A DNA stretch of 64,000 nucleotides from a bacterium 1xD8-48 (GTDB lineage Bacteria > Bacillota > Clostridia > Lachnospirales > Lachnospiraceae): NCBI GenBank assembly GCA_009917455.1, contig QZDS01000006.1:159598-223597 (forward strand), written 5' to 3'. The position numbers and the translations under genes were made by a program. This document shows, one piece after another, positions 17,753 through 25,697 of this stretch. Numbering within the stretch: position 1 is the stretch's first letter; each line of letters begins with the position of its first letter. The notes below the pieces were generated by a model that searched no databases, had not been told where the DNA came from, and worked only from the letters and a program-made list of their open reading frames with translations.

Positions 17753-20140
17753 TTATTTTTGATTTTGACCTTTCATGATATCGCCTTTTTGTTTGAATGA
17801 AATTTCATAGATACCAGAAGTAACTTCCCGGACGTTACTGTTTCCCCAGATAAAGGAATCTGCATATGCCGGAAGAACAATACGGATCGTATGGGCGCGG
17901 GCAGCCTGCATTTCGATGTCAAGTCTGTATTCTGACCGGTTCCAATCAATGGATATTTCCCCGTCAGGATAACAGAAATGCTGAACTTTACCGGCGTTCA
18001 TTCTTTTGGGAAGTGCCGGGAGGATTTTTAGCAAATCCTTGGAAGCATAGAGTATCATTTCCTGTATCGCGTCTACGTATCCGAGCGCGGCATCCAATTG
18101 AACCGGGGCAGAGTCGATGTCGAGTGTGATACTCATGCCTCTCCAGTCATTGTGAAGCGTAAAAAAGTTGGGGAGCAGGCATGATTTTGCCATGTTATCC
18201 AGACACTGCGCTGCAGTTTCCCCCTCGTCAAAACGAGCATATATTATAGCCATATGAACCATGGACCATCCGGTCTGGGCATCTATTTTTCGAAGCGCGA
18301 CAGCTTTTTTGTATTTTTTAATTTCCTGAGGCTGATCAACAGTGTTTACCTCGTTGCCCGGAAACACCGGATAAATATGTGACAGATGACGATGGTCATA
18401 ACGGTCTTCAAACTGTTCATCCTGCCATTCCCTGATAGCCCCGAGTTCATTGGTTTTGTAAGGCGGGATTGACCGGAGAATTTTTTCCCATCCTGCCCTG
18501 CGTTCATGGAAACAGTCGTATTTTTCGCTGATATGGATCAGATTCGTGAAAAATTCTTTTATGATCGCAAGGTCAATTGTGGAATTGATTGTCGTCGGCA
18601 TTGGGTGTGCAATCATTTCCGAAAGGGGCGGCATAAAGTTCTGTGGTGTATTTTCCGGAGAAACACTGGGATAGACTTTAATGCTGCCGTCCTGTTTGTA
18701 TTGAATAAAATCTTCGTAAAAAGCAGCCACTTCTTCAAGATATGGCAATATCTCGGATTTTATATAATTTTCGTCTTCCGGGCGGTAACATACATATGTG
18801 CTGTAATGTTGCGCTATCCACCCGGCGGCTCCGACCCAATTAATAATAACAGGAACAACCTGAGTGGGTTCGGATACTCCCGGCGTTGTTCCGGCGGTCA
18901 TATAGATTCCACGACAGCCAAACAGCTTTTGTGCGTTTTCACGGAATGTTGCTATTTTGGAATTATAGTACCGGAATAATGAACGGTGGAAATCTGCAAG
19001 ATTCCCGACGAAACTGTGCCAGTAGATCATTTGAGTATTTTCATTTGCCATATTGTGCGCCCAGATAGGCTGGTAATTTCCGCTCCAGATTCCGTAGAGC
19101 GCAAATGGAGCATCATTTTCCGATGTGCCGCTGATGAAAAGATATCTGCCGAATTTCCACATCTTTTCCATTAGTTCGGGCGACTGTTCAGAAGTAAACG
19201 CCTGATGGAGCAAAGATTCATTGCTTTTTTCATTATATCCGTCCAGTTCCAGTTCGGCACTGTGGTATAGTTTTGTATGTAACGGAATATGAGCTGCCAG
19301 CAAGTCGTCATAGCTTTTGCTGTGTGACAAAATCCAATCTTTCGCTTTTGGCAAACCTTTTTTAGACGTTTCATTAATAAATGGATGTATCATAACAGTA
19401 ATTTCATCAGCACTTTCTACAAAAATCCGTCCAAACTGAGATTTTTGAGTCCCATTAGAGACGATATGTATTGCCATTCCAAAATAACGGCCATCAAGAT
19501 TAGAAGATTCATATAAAATCCAGTCGTCCGTTACCTCGGTATGTTTTTGAACCGCGATTTTCTGATAACATTCCGGAATTTCAAGCCCGGGAACTGTATG
19601 GATATCTGCCATGAAATTTGCGCAGATTACAGGGGTGGAGGCCTGGATCCGATATAGGATCATATCATCAGCTCTGGAGACAAAACCATCGCACCGATAG
19701 CGGACATCCTGATCCCGCCACTGGCAGGAGACTTCACCGGTATCCATCTGGAGTACCCTCAGATAATCGTGAAATGTCCCATGGGGAACAATTTGTATTT
19801 TCAGATCGCCGACAGGAAGAGGGGATTCCAGTTTTGAATGATAACCTTGTCGTTTTAATTCATTAACAAGCTCCCAGCTGGCCTCTTTAAACATTCCCTG
19901 ATCCATTTTGCTGCGCATTCGTTCGAGCGCATGGTGAACATCCGGAAGCTTGTTCGCTTCTCCGTCATACCATAGACCGCCATCTGTGACCATGAGCGTC
20001 TGTTCTTTTGTCCCGCCGTAAAAACTGACTCCGGTATGCCCGTTTCCACTGACCAAAGCTTCTCTCCATGTTTCTCTCCACCATGAAGACGGATACTGCA
20101 TATAGATACTGTCACGTGTGAGTATAATTGGTTTCCACAT
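17753..20140 (-). CDS. Glycoside hydrolase, family 95-like (alpha-L-fucosidase/galactosidase type)
   Basis: About 795 residues without a signal peptide, so cytoplasmic. The N-terminal beta domain has the WREALVSGNGHTGVSFYGG motif that corresponds to the family WxxALPxGNGxLGAMVFGG; the helical barrel has the hallmark HRHLSHIYPVFPG. GH95 enzymes remove alpha-L-fucose or L-galactose from oligosaccharides. ATG 20140 is chosen because GAGGAGG lies just upstream on the minus strand; the longer frame to 20197 has no such site. It is transcribed away from the AraC gene and its promoter region contains ATGTCG/ATGACA boxes. Substrate is inferred. Confidence 0.82.
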   Translation of the reverse strand: MWKPIILTRDSIYMQYPSSWWRETWREALVSGNGHTGVSFYGGTKEQTLMVTDGGLWYDGEANKLPDVHHALERMRSKMDQGMFKEASWELVNELKRQGYHSKLESPLPVGDLKIQIVPHGTFHDYLRVLQMDTGEVSCQWRDQDVRYRCDGFVSRADDMILYRIQASTPVICANFMADIHTVPGLEIPECYQKIAVQKHTEVTDDWILYESSNLDGRYFGMAIHIVSNGTQKSQFGRIFVESADEITVMIHPFINETSKKGLPKAKDWILSHSKSYDDLLAAHIPLHTKLYHSAELELDGYNEKSNESLLHQAFTSEQSPELMEKMWKFGRYLFISGTSENDAPFALYGIWSGNYQPIWAHNMANENTQMIYWHSFVGNLADFHRSLFRYYNSKIATFRENAQKLFGCRGIYMTAGTTPGVSEPTQVVPVIINWVGAAGWIAQHYSTYVCYRPEDENYIKSEILPYLEEVAAFYEDFIQYKQDGSIKVYPSVSPENTPQNFMPPLSEMIAHPMPTTINSTIDLAIIKEFFTNLIHISEKYDCFHERRAGWEKILRSIPPYKTNELGAIREWQDEQFEDRYDHRHLSHIYPVFPGNEVNTVDQPQEIKKYKKAVALRKIDAQTGWSMVHMAIIYARFDEGETAAQCLDNMAKSCLLPNFFTLHNDWRGMSITLDIDSAPVQLDAALGYVDAIQEMILYASKDLLKILPALPKRMNAGKVQHFCYPDGEISIDWNRSEYRLDIEMQAARAHTIRIVLPAYADSFIWGNSNVREVTSGIYEISFKQKGDIMKGQNQK

Positions 20141-20231
20141 TTTTTCCTCCTCTGTTCTTGTGTGGGCTGGATAACCGGGAGCAATATTCCGGTTCACACA
20201 AGAATCATATTATCTACAGTATAAATATACT

Positions 20232-20281
20232 ATGTCGGATTTTTCAGAGAAAATCATGACAAATTATATAAAAACATGTCG
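20232..20281. promoter_or_regulatory. Triple ATGTCG/ATGACA boxes upstream of GH95 gene
   Basis: ATGTCG at 20232, ATGACA at 20256 and ATGTCG at 20276, spaced 24 and 20 bp, in an A/T-rich stretch between the AraC gene and the glycosidase. The same set recurs at 21247-21300. They are good candidates for binding sites of the adjacent AraC regulator. Confidence 0.5.
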
Positions 20282-20318
20282 TTTTTTTACAGGAAAGGGA
20301 CAGAATGCTCTCTAACAG

Positions 20319-21176
20319 TTATGTCTGGCGTCTGCGATACTCCTGCGGGGACAGTTTATAATATTTCCTAAAGGAGGATGAAAAATATTCTACAGATGAA
20401 AATCCGAGCTTTTCTGAAATGGAAGTGATGCTTTCCTGTGATGAGGAAAGAAGCTGGAGTGCAGCTGCCATTTTACTTTCACGTTTTTTCTGGCTGAAAG
20501 TTTTCCCGTAATGTTCCCTTAGGAAACGTTGGGTCTGACGTGGAGAAAGACCGATGCGGTTGGCAAGGCTTTCAAGCGAAAGTGTGGCATATTCGTAAAT
20601 AAAGTATTGTTCTATAAGAAGAGAACGTCTTTCCGACAGAGTGGTTTGTGCGGATAGAGTGGGAAAATTGACGTTTTGTTTGTAATTGCGCAGAAGAGCG
20701 ATAATAAACTGGCATAATAAAGCTCTGACTTGATCGAGGTATCCCAATTCTTGAGCTGTTAATTCATGGAAAATTTGATTGAGTACAGGCAGTACGTTTT
20801 GATTATCCTGTCCATACCAGAAAACCTGATTCAGAAAGAAATGTGCCAGAGGACTCTTTTTAGAATCCGGTATATTTTTCGTATCTAGAGACAGGTATAT
20901 ACAATATTCGGTCAGGGGATCCTCTTTGTCAGGGGTCTGTGAATGTATGACATGTGGGCCGGTGACATAGAGAGTATTAGGCAAAACGGAATAAAACGAA
21001 TTGTCAATAACGGCGCTCCCTTTGCCGGAAGAAATATAATGAATTTCATAATTCCCATGTCCGTGGCTGTGCTCCGGCATGCTTTCTTCTAAAATTCCGC
21101 GACTGATGCTTTCAACCCGGAACAGTGCGTGATTAAAGCGAAAAGTTACCTCAATAGAAAAAGTTTCTACGCCCAT
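20319..21176 (-). CDS. AraC family transcriptional regulator
   Basis: 285 residues. The N-terminal cupin-like sensor domain has the HSHGHGNYEIHYISSGKG pattern; the C-terminal double HTH spans about residues 185-285 (SLESLANRIGLSPRQTQRFL and ISEKLGFSSVEYFSSSFRKY, ending in SPQEYRRRQ). ATG 21176 has GGAG 8 nt upstream. It sits between the glycosidase (same strand) and a divergently transcribed sugar-binding lipoprotein, so it probably controls both in response to a sugar. Matching box sets lie on both sides of it. Confidence 0.9.
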   Translation of the reverse strand: MGVETFSIEVTFRFNHALFRVESISRGILEESMPEHSHGHGNYEIHYISSGKGSAVIDNSFYSVLPNTLYVTGPHVIHSQTPDKEDPLTEYCIYLSLDTKNIPDSKKSPLAHFFLNQVFWYGQDNQNVLPVLNQIFHELTAQELGYLDQVRALLCQFIIALLRNYKQNVNFPTLSAQTTLSERRSLLIEQYFIYEYATLSLESLANRIGLSPRQTQRFLREHYGKTFSQKKRESKMAAALQLLSSSQESITSISEKLGFSSVEYFSSSFRKYYKLSPQEYRRRQT

Positions 21177-21246
21177 GTCATTTCTCCAATCTTCTGTTAT
21201 TTTATTCTGAGTTTAACAAAAAAGATGTCCATGGTCAATAACTATC

Positions 21247-21300
21247 ATGTCGTAAAATTATAGAAAAAATATGACAGATTACCCCCCCCCCGAAATGTCG
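21247..21300. promoter_or_regulatory. Triple ATGTCG/ATGACA boxes with C10 tract between araC and binding-protein gene
   Basis: ATGTCG at 21247, ATGACA at 21271 and ATGTCG at 21295, spaced 24 and 24 bp. Ten consecutive C bases (21282-21291) lie between the second and third boxes. The arrangement repeats the one at 20232-20281. Likely operator of the AraC regulator for its own gene and the divergent lipoprotein gene. Confidence 0.5.
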
Positions 21301-21361
21301 CATTATTATCTAACATGAGAAAGGTGGATGAATATATACTGATTATACAAAATAAACAAAA

Positions 21362-21375
21362 AACAAGCGCTTGTT
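21362..21375. promoter_or_regulatory. LacI/CcpA-type palindromic operator
   Basis: AACAAGCGCTTGTT is a perfect 14-bp palindrome with the central CG typical of LacI-family sites. It lies about 55 bp upstream of the binding-protein start, where a repressor or CcpA could block transcription. Confidence 0.5.
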
Positions 21376-21427
21376 GATTGTTTGATGCACAAAATGGAGA
21401 GATGAAAGGTAAGAAAGGGTGGCTGAG

Positions 21428-22459
21428 ATGAGAAAAAAAGCAGCGAGGAGTGCGGCGGTTGTTCTGGCAGCGGCAATGACGGTTGGCATATTAGCCGGAT
21501 GTGGGAGCAAAGGACAAGGGAATGAAGAGACATCTAACCGTACAGAAGATGGAACCGGTTTTAAAGACTATTCGGAAGGGTTCCCAGAAGAAGTTACGAT
21601 TCAGATTCCGGTATATGACAGGGCATATGAAGGTTGGGATCCTACGGATAATTCTTATACAAATTGGGTGCAGACAGAATTTGGTGATAAATACAACATC
21701 AATGTAGAGTATGTGGCAATCGGACGTACGACGGAGGTGCAGGATTATATGCAAATGATCGCAGCGCAGACAGCGCCTGATATAATCATGAGCTATGACA
21801 TGCCGCAGGCGGTTAATTACTATAATGAAGATGCAATGCAGCCACTTGATCTGGAGGAAATTGAGTATTATGCGCCTACTTATTATGCAAATATGAAGGA
21901 TACAGTAGCGCAATACGGTTCGTTGGATGGAGAGAATATGTTCTTCTTCGCAGAAAGGAATCCTGTTTATTATAGTGAAATCACACTGATCCGTCAGGAC
22001 TGGCTGGATGAAGTGGGAATGGATATGCCAACAAATGAGGCAGAACTTGAAGAAGTAGGACGTGCATGGAAAGAAGCAGGCTTGGGTACACTGGGGAACT
22101 CTTTGATCACACAGAGTTTTACATATGAATATCCATATTTTGATGACAGTATTTCAGAGGAAGAATATGGAAAATATCTTGACCTGACAGTAGCTCCTCT
22201 TACCTGGGAGCCATCCGAAAAATATTTGAAAAATCTGAACGAAGAATATAATGAAGGAATTGTAGATCAGGAATTTTATTTGAACGCGCAGGATACGGAC
22301 TGGAAAGCAGATTTTGTATTCGGACGCTGCGGTACATATAAATTCCGAATCGGAAATACAACGGATGTATTTGATTCTCTTCTGGCGAACAATCCGGATG
22401 CTGAAGTTTCAACCCTAGATCCAGGAGCACTAAGTCCGGAACTTTTAGGTGCAAACTGA
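21428..22459 (+). CDS. Extracellular solute-binding lipoprotein (sugar ABC type), shortened
   Basis: ATG 21428 is preferred (AGGGTGG about 9 nt upstream) over GTG 21419. The protein begins with a lipoprotein signal peptide (lipobox LAGC near residue 24). The body resembles family 1 solute-binding proteins of the LplA/YtcQ type, which usually have 500-550 residues; this one stops at about 343 residues, after a frame that looks like the middle of the fold, so the C-terminal third is missing. No permease genes follow. A terminator comes 6 bp after the stop, so the shortening is an old deletion rather than a simple stop mutation. Confidence 0.7.
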   Translation: MRKKAARSAAVVLAAAMTVGILAGCGSKGQGNEETSNRTEDGTGFKDYSEGFPEEVTIQIPVYDRAYEGWDPTDNSYTNWVQTEFGDKYNINVEYVAIGRTTEVQDYMQMIAAQTAPDIIMSYDMPQAVNYYNEDAMQPLDLEEIEYYAPTYYANMKDTVAQYGSLDGENMFFFAERNPVYYSEITLIRQDWLDEVGMDMPTNEAELEEVGRAWKEAGLGTLGNSLITQSFTYEYPYFDDSISEEEYGKYLDLTVAPLTWEPSEKYLKNLNEEYNEGIVDQEFYLNAQDTDWKADFVFGRCGTYKFRIGNTTDVFDSLLANNPDAEVSTLDPGALSPELLGAN

Positions 22460-22464
22460 TGAAC

Positions 22465-22495
22465 AAAGGGAGACTTCTTATGGGAGTCTTCTTTT
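22465..22495 (+). terminator. Hairpin terminator after binding-protein gene
   Basis: AAAGGGAGACT (22465-22475) pairs with AGTCTTCTTTT (22485-22495), 11 bp with two G-T pairs and a 9-nt loop; the T-rich side is part of the stem. Confidence 0.6.
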
Positions 22496-22537
22496 GTTAA
22501 TATGAAAATAAGAAAATTAGCATAAAGGAGTGGCAGC

Positions 22538-23698
22538 ATGAAAGATTTTATTTATTCTTACCCAGCCAGGGTTTATTTTGGAGAAAAGGCGGCAGCAAAG
22601 GCATTGCCTGTAGAGCTTCCCAAAGTTGGGAAAACGGTTATGCTTGCTTATGGCGGCGGTTCCGTAAAGAAAAGCGGCGTTTACGATGAGATATTTGGGT
22701 TATTAGAAGAAGCAGGCAAGGAAGTGGTTGATTTTGCGGGTATTATGCCAAATCCAACTTATAAAAAAGTGCAGGAGGGCGCGGCTCTTGTCAGAGAAAA
22801 GGGCGTTGACTTCATTCTGGCTGTAGGCGGCGGTTCCGTGATTGACTGCTGTAAGATCATTGCAGCCCAGGCAGTAACAGAGCGGGATATCTGGGAGATG
22901 GAGTTTAAAGACCATGTGTACCCTTCTGAGTTTATACCCATGGGAGCGATTGTGACAGCATCGGGAACCGGTGCGGAGATGAACAACGGGGCAGTGATCA
23001 CCAATGAGGATACTATGGAAAAGGCAGGGGTGCTGGGGGCATATGCGGGCTTTGCGGTTCTAGATCCGGCTTATACCATGTCGCTTCCTGCAAAACAGGT
23101 TATTTCAGGCGCTTTTGACACGCTGAGCCACAGTATGGAAACGTATCTTGGCTCTCCCCGAGACATTACCCTGTCCGATGAGATTGCAGAGGCGGTTATG
23201 CGTAATGTGATCCGTAATATCCGCATACTGCTTAAGGATATGAATAATCGGGAGGCAAGAAGCGAGCTGATGTGGGCATCGGCCATGGCGGAAAACGGGA
23301 TTTTGAAGATTGGAAAAGTGACAGATTTTCAGGCACATCAGATTGAGCACCAGCTTGGGGCTTACACGGACTGCAACCACGGACAGGGGCTGGCTGTCAT
23401 CCACCCGGCGCTTTACCGTCATCTTTGTAAAGACGGTGCAAAGCAGTTTGCACGAATGGCCAGGAAGGTATGGGATATCCCGGCGGAAGGAAGGTCTGAA
23501 GAGGAGCTGGCTCTTGCAGGGGTAGAAGCGCTTGCAGATTTTGTCCGTGAGATTGGGATGCCTGCTACTTTTACGGAAATGGGTATTACGGATAAGAGTG
23601 TTCTTAAAAAGGTTGCCGACACCTGCAATCTGACAGCGGGATGCTGCAAAAAACTTTCCAGGGAAGAGAACCTTGAGATTTTAGAGGAATGCTGGTAG
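22538..23698 (+). CDS. Iron-containing alcohol dehydrogenase (YqhD/BdhA type)
   Basis: 386 residues. The N-terminal dinucleotide domain shows AYGGGSVKKSGVYDEI and VGGGSVIDCCK; the metal-binding C-terminal domain shows FDTLSHSMETY, HQIEHQLGAYTD and CNHGQGLAV with the His ligands. These enzymes reduce aldehydes with NAD(P)H, for example butyraldehyde to butanol. ATG 22538 has AAAGGAG 9 nt upstream. It stands alone after a terminator, so it should have its own promoter; nothing in the flanks points to a particular aldehyde. Confidence 0.9.
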   Translation: MKDFIYSYPARVYFGEKAAAKALPVELPKVGKTVMLAYGGGSVKKSGVYDEIFGLLEEAGKEVVDFAGIMPNPTYKKVQEGAALVREKGVDFILAVGGGSVIDCCKIIAAQAVTERDIWEMEFKDHVYPSEFIPMGAIVTASGTGAEMNNGAVITNEDTMEKAGVLGAYAGFAVLDPAYTMSLPAKQVISGAFDTLSHSMETYLGSPRDITLSDEIAEAVMRNVIRNIRILLKDMNNREARSELMWASAMAENGILKIGKVTDFQAHQIEHQLGAYTDCNHGQGLAVIHPALYRHLCKDGAKQFARMARKVWDIPAEGRSEEELALAGVEALADFVREIGMPATFTEMGITDKSVLKKVADTCNLTAGCCKKLSREENLEILEECW

Positions 23699-23802
23699 TT
23701 TAACAGGAGGAAGAGAGGTGTTTCTATGACGTTATCCGCTTATGGGGCGTACCCTGCCAAAGAATACCGAAAAACGCTGTATTTTAGCGGAAATGCGCAT
23801 CT

Positions 23803-23871
23803 GCCAGTCAGATACAAGTATCTGACTCCGGCGGCATTCGCCAAATTGACATACAAGTATGTCAGCTTGGC
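23803..23871. repeat. Pair of REP-like palindromic hairpins
   Basis: Two hairpins of one design. The first is GTCAGATAC-AA-GTATCTGAC (23807-23826) with flanking GCC/GGC; the second is TGACATAC-AA-GTATGTCA (23847-23864) with flanking GCCAA/TTGGC (23840-23871). Stem sequences differ but complementarity is kept and both share the core ATACAAGTAT. They lie between the alcohol dehydrogenase and a TnpV remnant. Confidence 0.75.
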
Positions 23872-23920
23872 TCATTGCTGGCAGAAAATACAACATATGC
23901 GGCTGGCTCATTTGTGGTGA

Positions 23921-24396
23921 ATGAAACTTGCAGATGTTGTGGTAAAGGAAGAAGGTGATAATCCTTTTGTTCGTATCTGTAAACAGTTTAGCACAAAGAA
24001 AGGCGGTTGTATATGGAGATTACATATCATCGGGAAGTATGGACGGATGAGGAAGCGTTTTTTGAAGGAGAATCACGGGGCATTTACTCGTATATGAGCT
24101 TGTCGGAAACCTTATGGAAGCATCTTGCGGAGATGGATGAAGAATGTAATGAGATGATGGACAGGCTTGTGGGGCAGATGGCAAGGAAAGAGGGCGTGAC
24201 GGAGCAGCTTAAATCCGATGACTGGCTCTGCTGGTTTCAGAAGATGAACAGCATCAGGAGCAGGGCAGAGGAAGTAGTGCTGCACGATCTGGTATATTCC
24301 CTTATCTGTTTTGTGCTTTTCTTTCCTGTTTGCCCTGTAAGGAGCACCACTTCCTATGCCTTACCTGACTGTTACTTTGTGTTGGATTTAATATAG
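23921..24396 (+). pseudogene. TnpV transposon protein remnant
   Basis: TnpV sequence appears in two frames. The frame from ATG 23921 reads into IGKYGRMRKRFLKEN (about 24027-24072), which is TnpV-like; at about 24077 the homology moves to the other frame with GIYSYMSLSETLWKHLAEMD and LKSDDWLCWFQKMNSIRS. A region between the MEITY start and IGKYGRM is deleted. TnpV is a small protein of Tn4451-type and other clostridial elements, of unclear role. The gene is broken by a deletion and a frameshift and marks a former mobile element insertion. Confidence 0.7.
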
Positions 24397-25697
24397 TGTG
24401 TATTTACCATGCATATCACGTAAAAATAGCACAAGTATAAGGCAAAAAAGCAGATTATAAAACTACTAATAGCTTTAATCGTTAGATTGCACATGGACGT
24501 GGGGAGTATTAAATTCAGTTTATAGTTGATAAATGGTGCTGCTGTCAAAAGCGCAACAAAAGACATTAGTGTTGGCAGGAATAGCCGGACAAGTGTCTGA
24601 GTGTAAAGTAATTTTTTTAGCTCAGACCGATTTTTGCCCATATGGTACAATAGCCTGATATTCCTTATTTCTCTTTTCAGATCAACAATCTGCAACAATG
24701 TAATAACAGAAAAATAGATAATCATAAAAATGATGCAAATACTAATTTGTAAAAATCCCATCCATTGCTGTTTGGCTCGTTCAAAAATGTGAATACCTGA
24801 GTTAAATAACAATGTTCCAAATGCGAAGGAACCTGCGGAAAAAAAGATACAGACACAAAAAATTGTATTCATATTTGCACTTGTTTTTGAACCTGTTGTC
24901 ATTTGAGCAATTCGGTATAAGCGATTGCCCTGATACAAAGCATCTGCCTGTGACAGACGCAAAAAGGAGATAAAAGCATATAGCCATTTATAAAATGAAA
25001 AAACACATAGCAACATCGGTAACGAAATGAATGAAACAGAGATAGCCATTAACTCGTCAGACATAAAGGAAATACCAAATAGCAATGCTGTATAGCAAGA
25101 GAAACTAATAACAAATGTCCTGCCCCAAAAGAGCTTTTTATCTGATCTGAGCGGTTGATTGCGCTGCTTTTCACTCATAAGTTGCACAATCTGTAATTTA
25201 TATATTTTTCGTTTCATAAAAAGTATCGACAAAACTTCTGCACCACTAAAATAAACAAGTGTCTGTAAGATGCTTTTCAGGAAAATTTGGATTATGGATT
25301 GTTCTTTAGCTCCGTGCAGTATCGTACAGCAGCAAACAGAAAATATTCCAGCCCCTAAAGCGACGCCCGAGAGAAAACATATTAGCCCTGTTACGAGCAA
25401 TTCACACAGAAAAACGAAGGATAGCTTATCCTTTTCCATTCCCAGCAGCATATAAGTAGCAAACTCTTTTGCCCTTTGCTTAACGATAAAAATATTGATA
25501 TAGTTTACTAATACCACCATAATTACTACAATTAGTAGTGGTAACGCTATTGTCTGAAAGCCCGCTTGCATCTCTCCCCAATTTGCAATACAGTTTGAAA
25601 GGCAGATAATAGATGTAAGTGTAATCATTGAGACAATATATAGAATATAATTAAGCATGGATCGTTTTGCGTTGCGAAGAGCCAATTTAAGATACAT
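24372..25697 (-). CDS. FtsX-like ABC transporter permease
   Basis: About 441 residues with several membrane segments and the FtsX/MacB-type start MYLKLALRNAKRSMLNYILY. ATG 25697 is chosen because AGGAGG lies 8-9 nt upstream on the minus strand; the longer frame to 25847 runs antisense through the ATPase gene. It overlaps the end of the XRE-ABC ATPase gene by 11 bp, indicating coupled translation. Such pairs export peptides or sense/expel cell-wall antibiotics (BceAB-like), but this permease lacks the long extracellular loop of BceB, so the substrate is unknown. Confidence 0.82.
   Translation of the reverse strand: MYLKLALRNAKRSMLNYILYIVSMITLTSIICLSNCIANWGEMQAGFQTIALPLLIVVIMVVLVNYINIFIVKQRAKEFATYMLLGMEKDKLSFVFLCELLVTGLICFLSGVALGAGIFSVCCCTILHGAKEQSIIQIFLKSILQTLVYFSGAEVLSILFMKRKIYKLQIVQLMSEKQRNQPLRSDKKLFWGRTFVISFSCYTALLFGISFMSDELMAISVSFISLPMLLCVFSFYKWLYAFISFLRLSQADALYQGNRLYRIAQMTTGSKTSANMNTIFCVCIFFSAGSFAFGTLLFNSGIHIFERAKQQWMGFLQISICIIFMIIYFSVITLLQIVDLKREIRNIRLLYHMGKNRSELKKLLYTQTLVRLFLPTLMSFVALLTAAPFINYKLNLILPTSMCNLTIKAISSFIICFFALYLCYFYVICMVNTHYIKSNTK

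Noticed and set aside
21419..21427. GTG 21419 as start of the binding lipoprotein
   Set aside because: It overlaps the ribosome site AGGGTGG; ATG 21428 gives a normal lipoprotein signal peptide.
23726..23920. 64-codon frame after the alcohol dehydrogenase gene with a fair ribosome site
   Set aside because: Its middle is the translation of the two REP-like hairpins, so I treat it as a repeat, not a protein.
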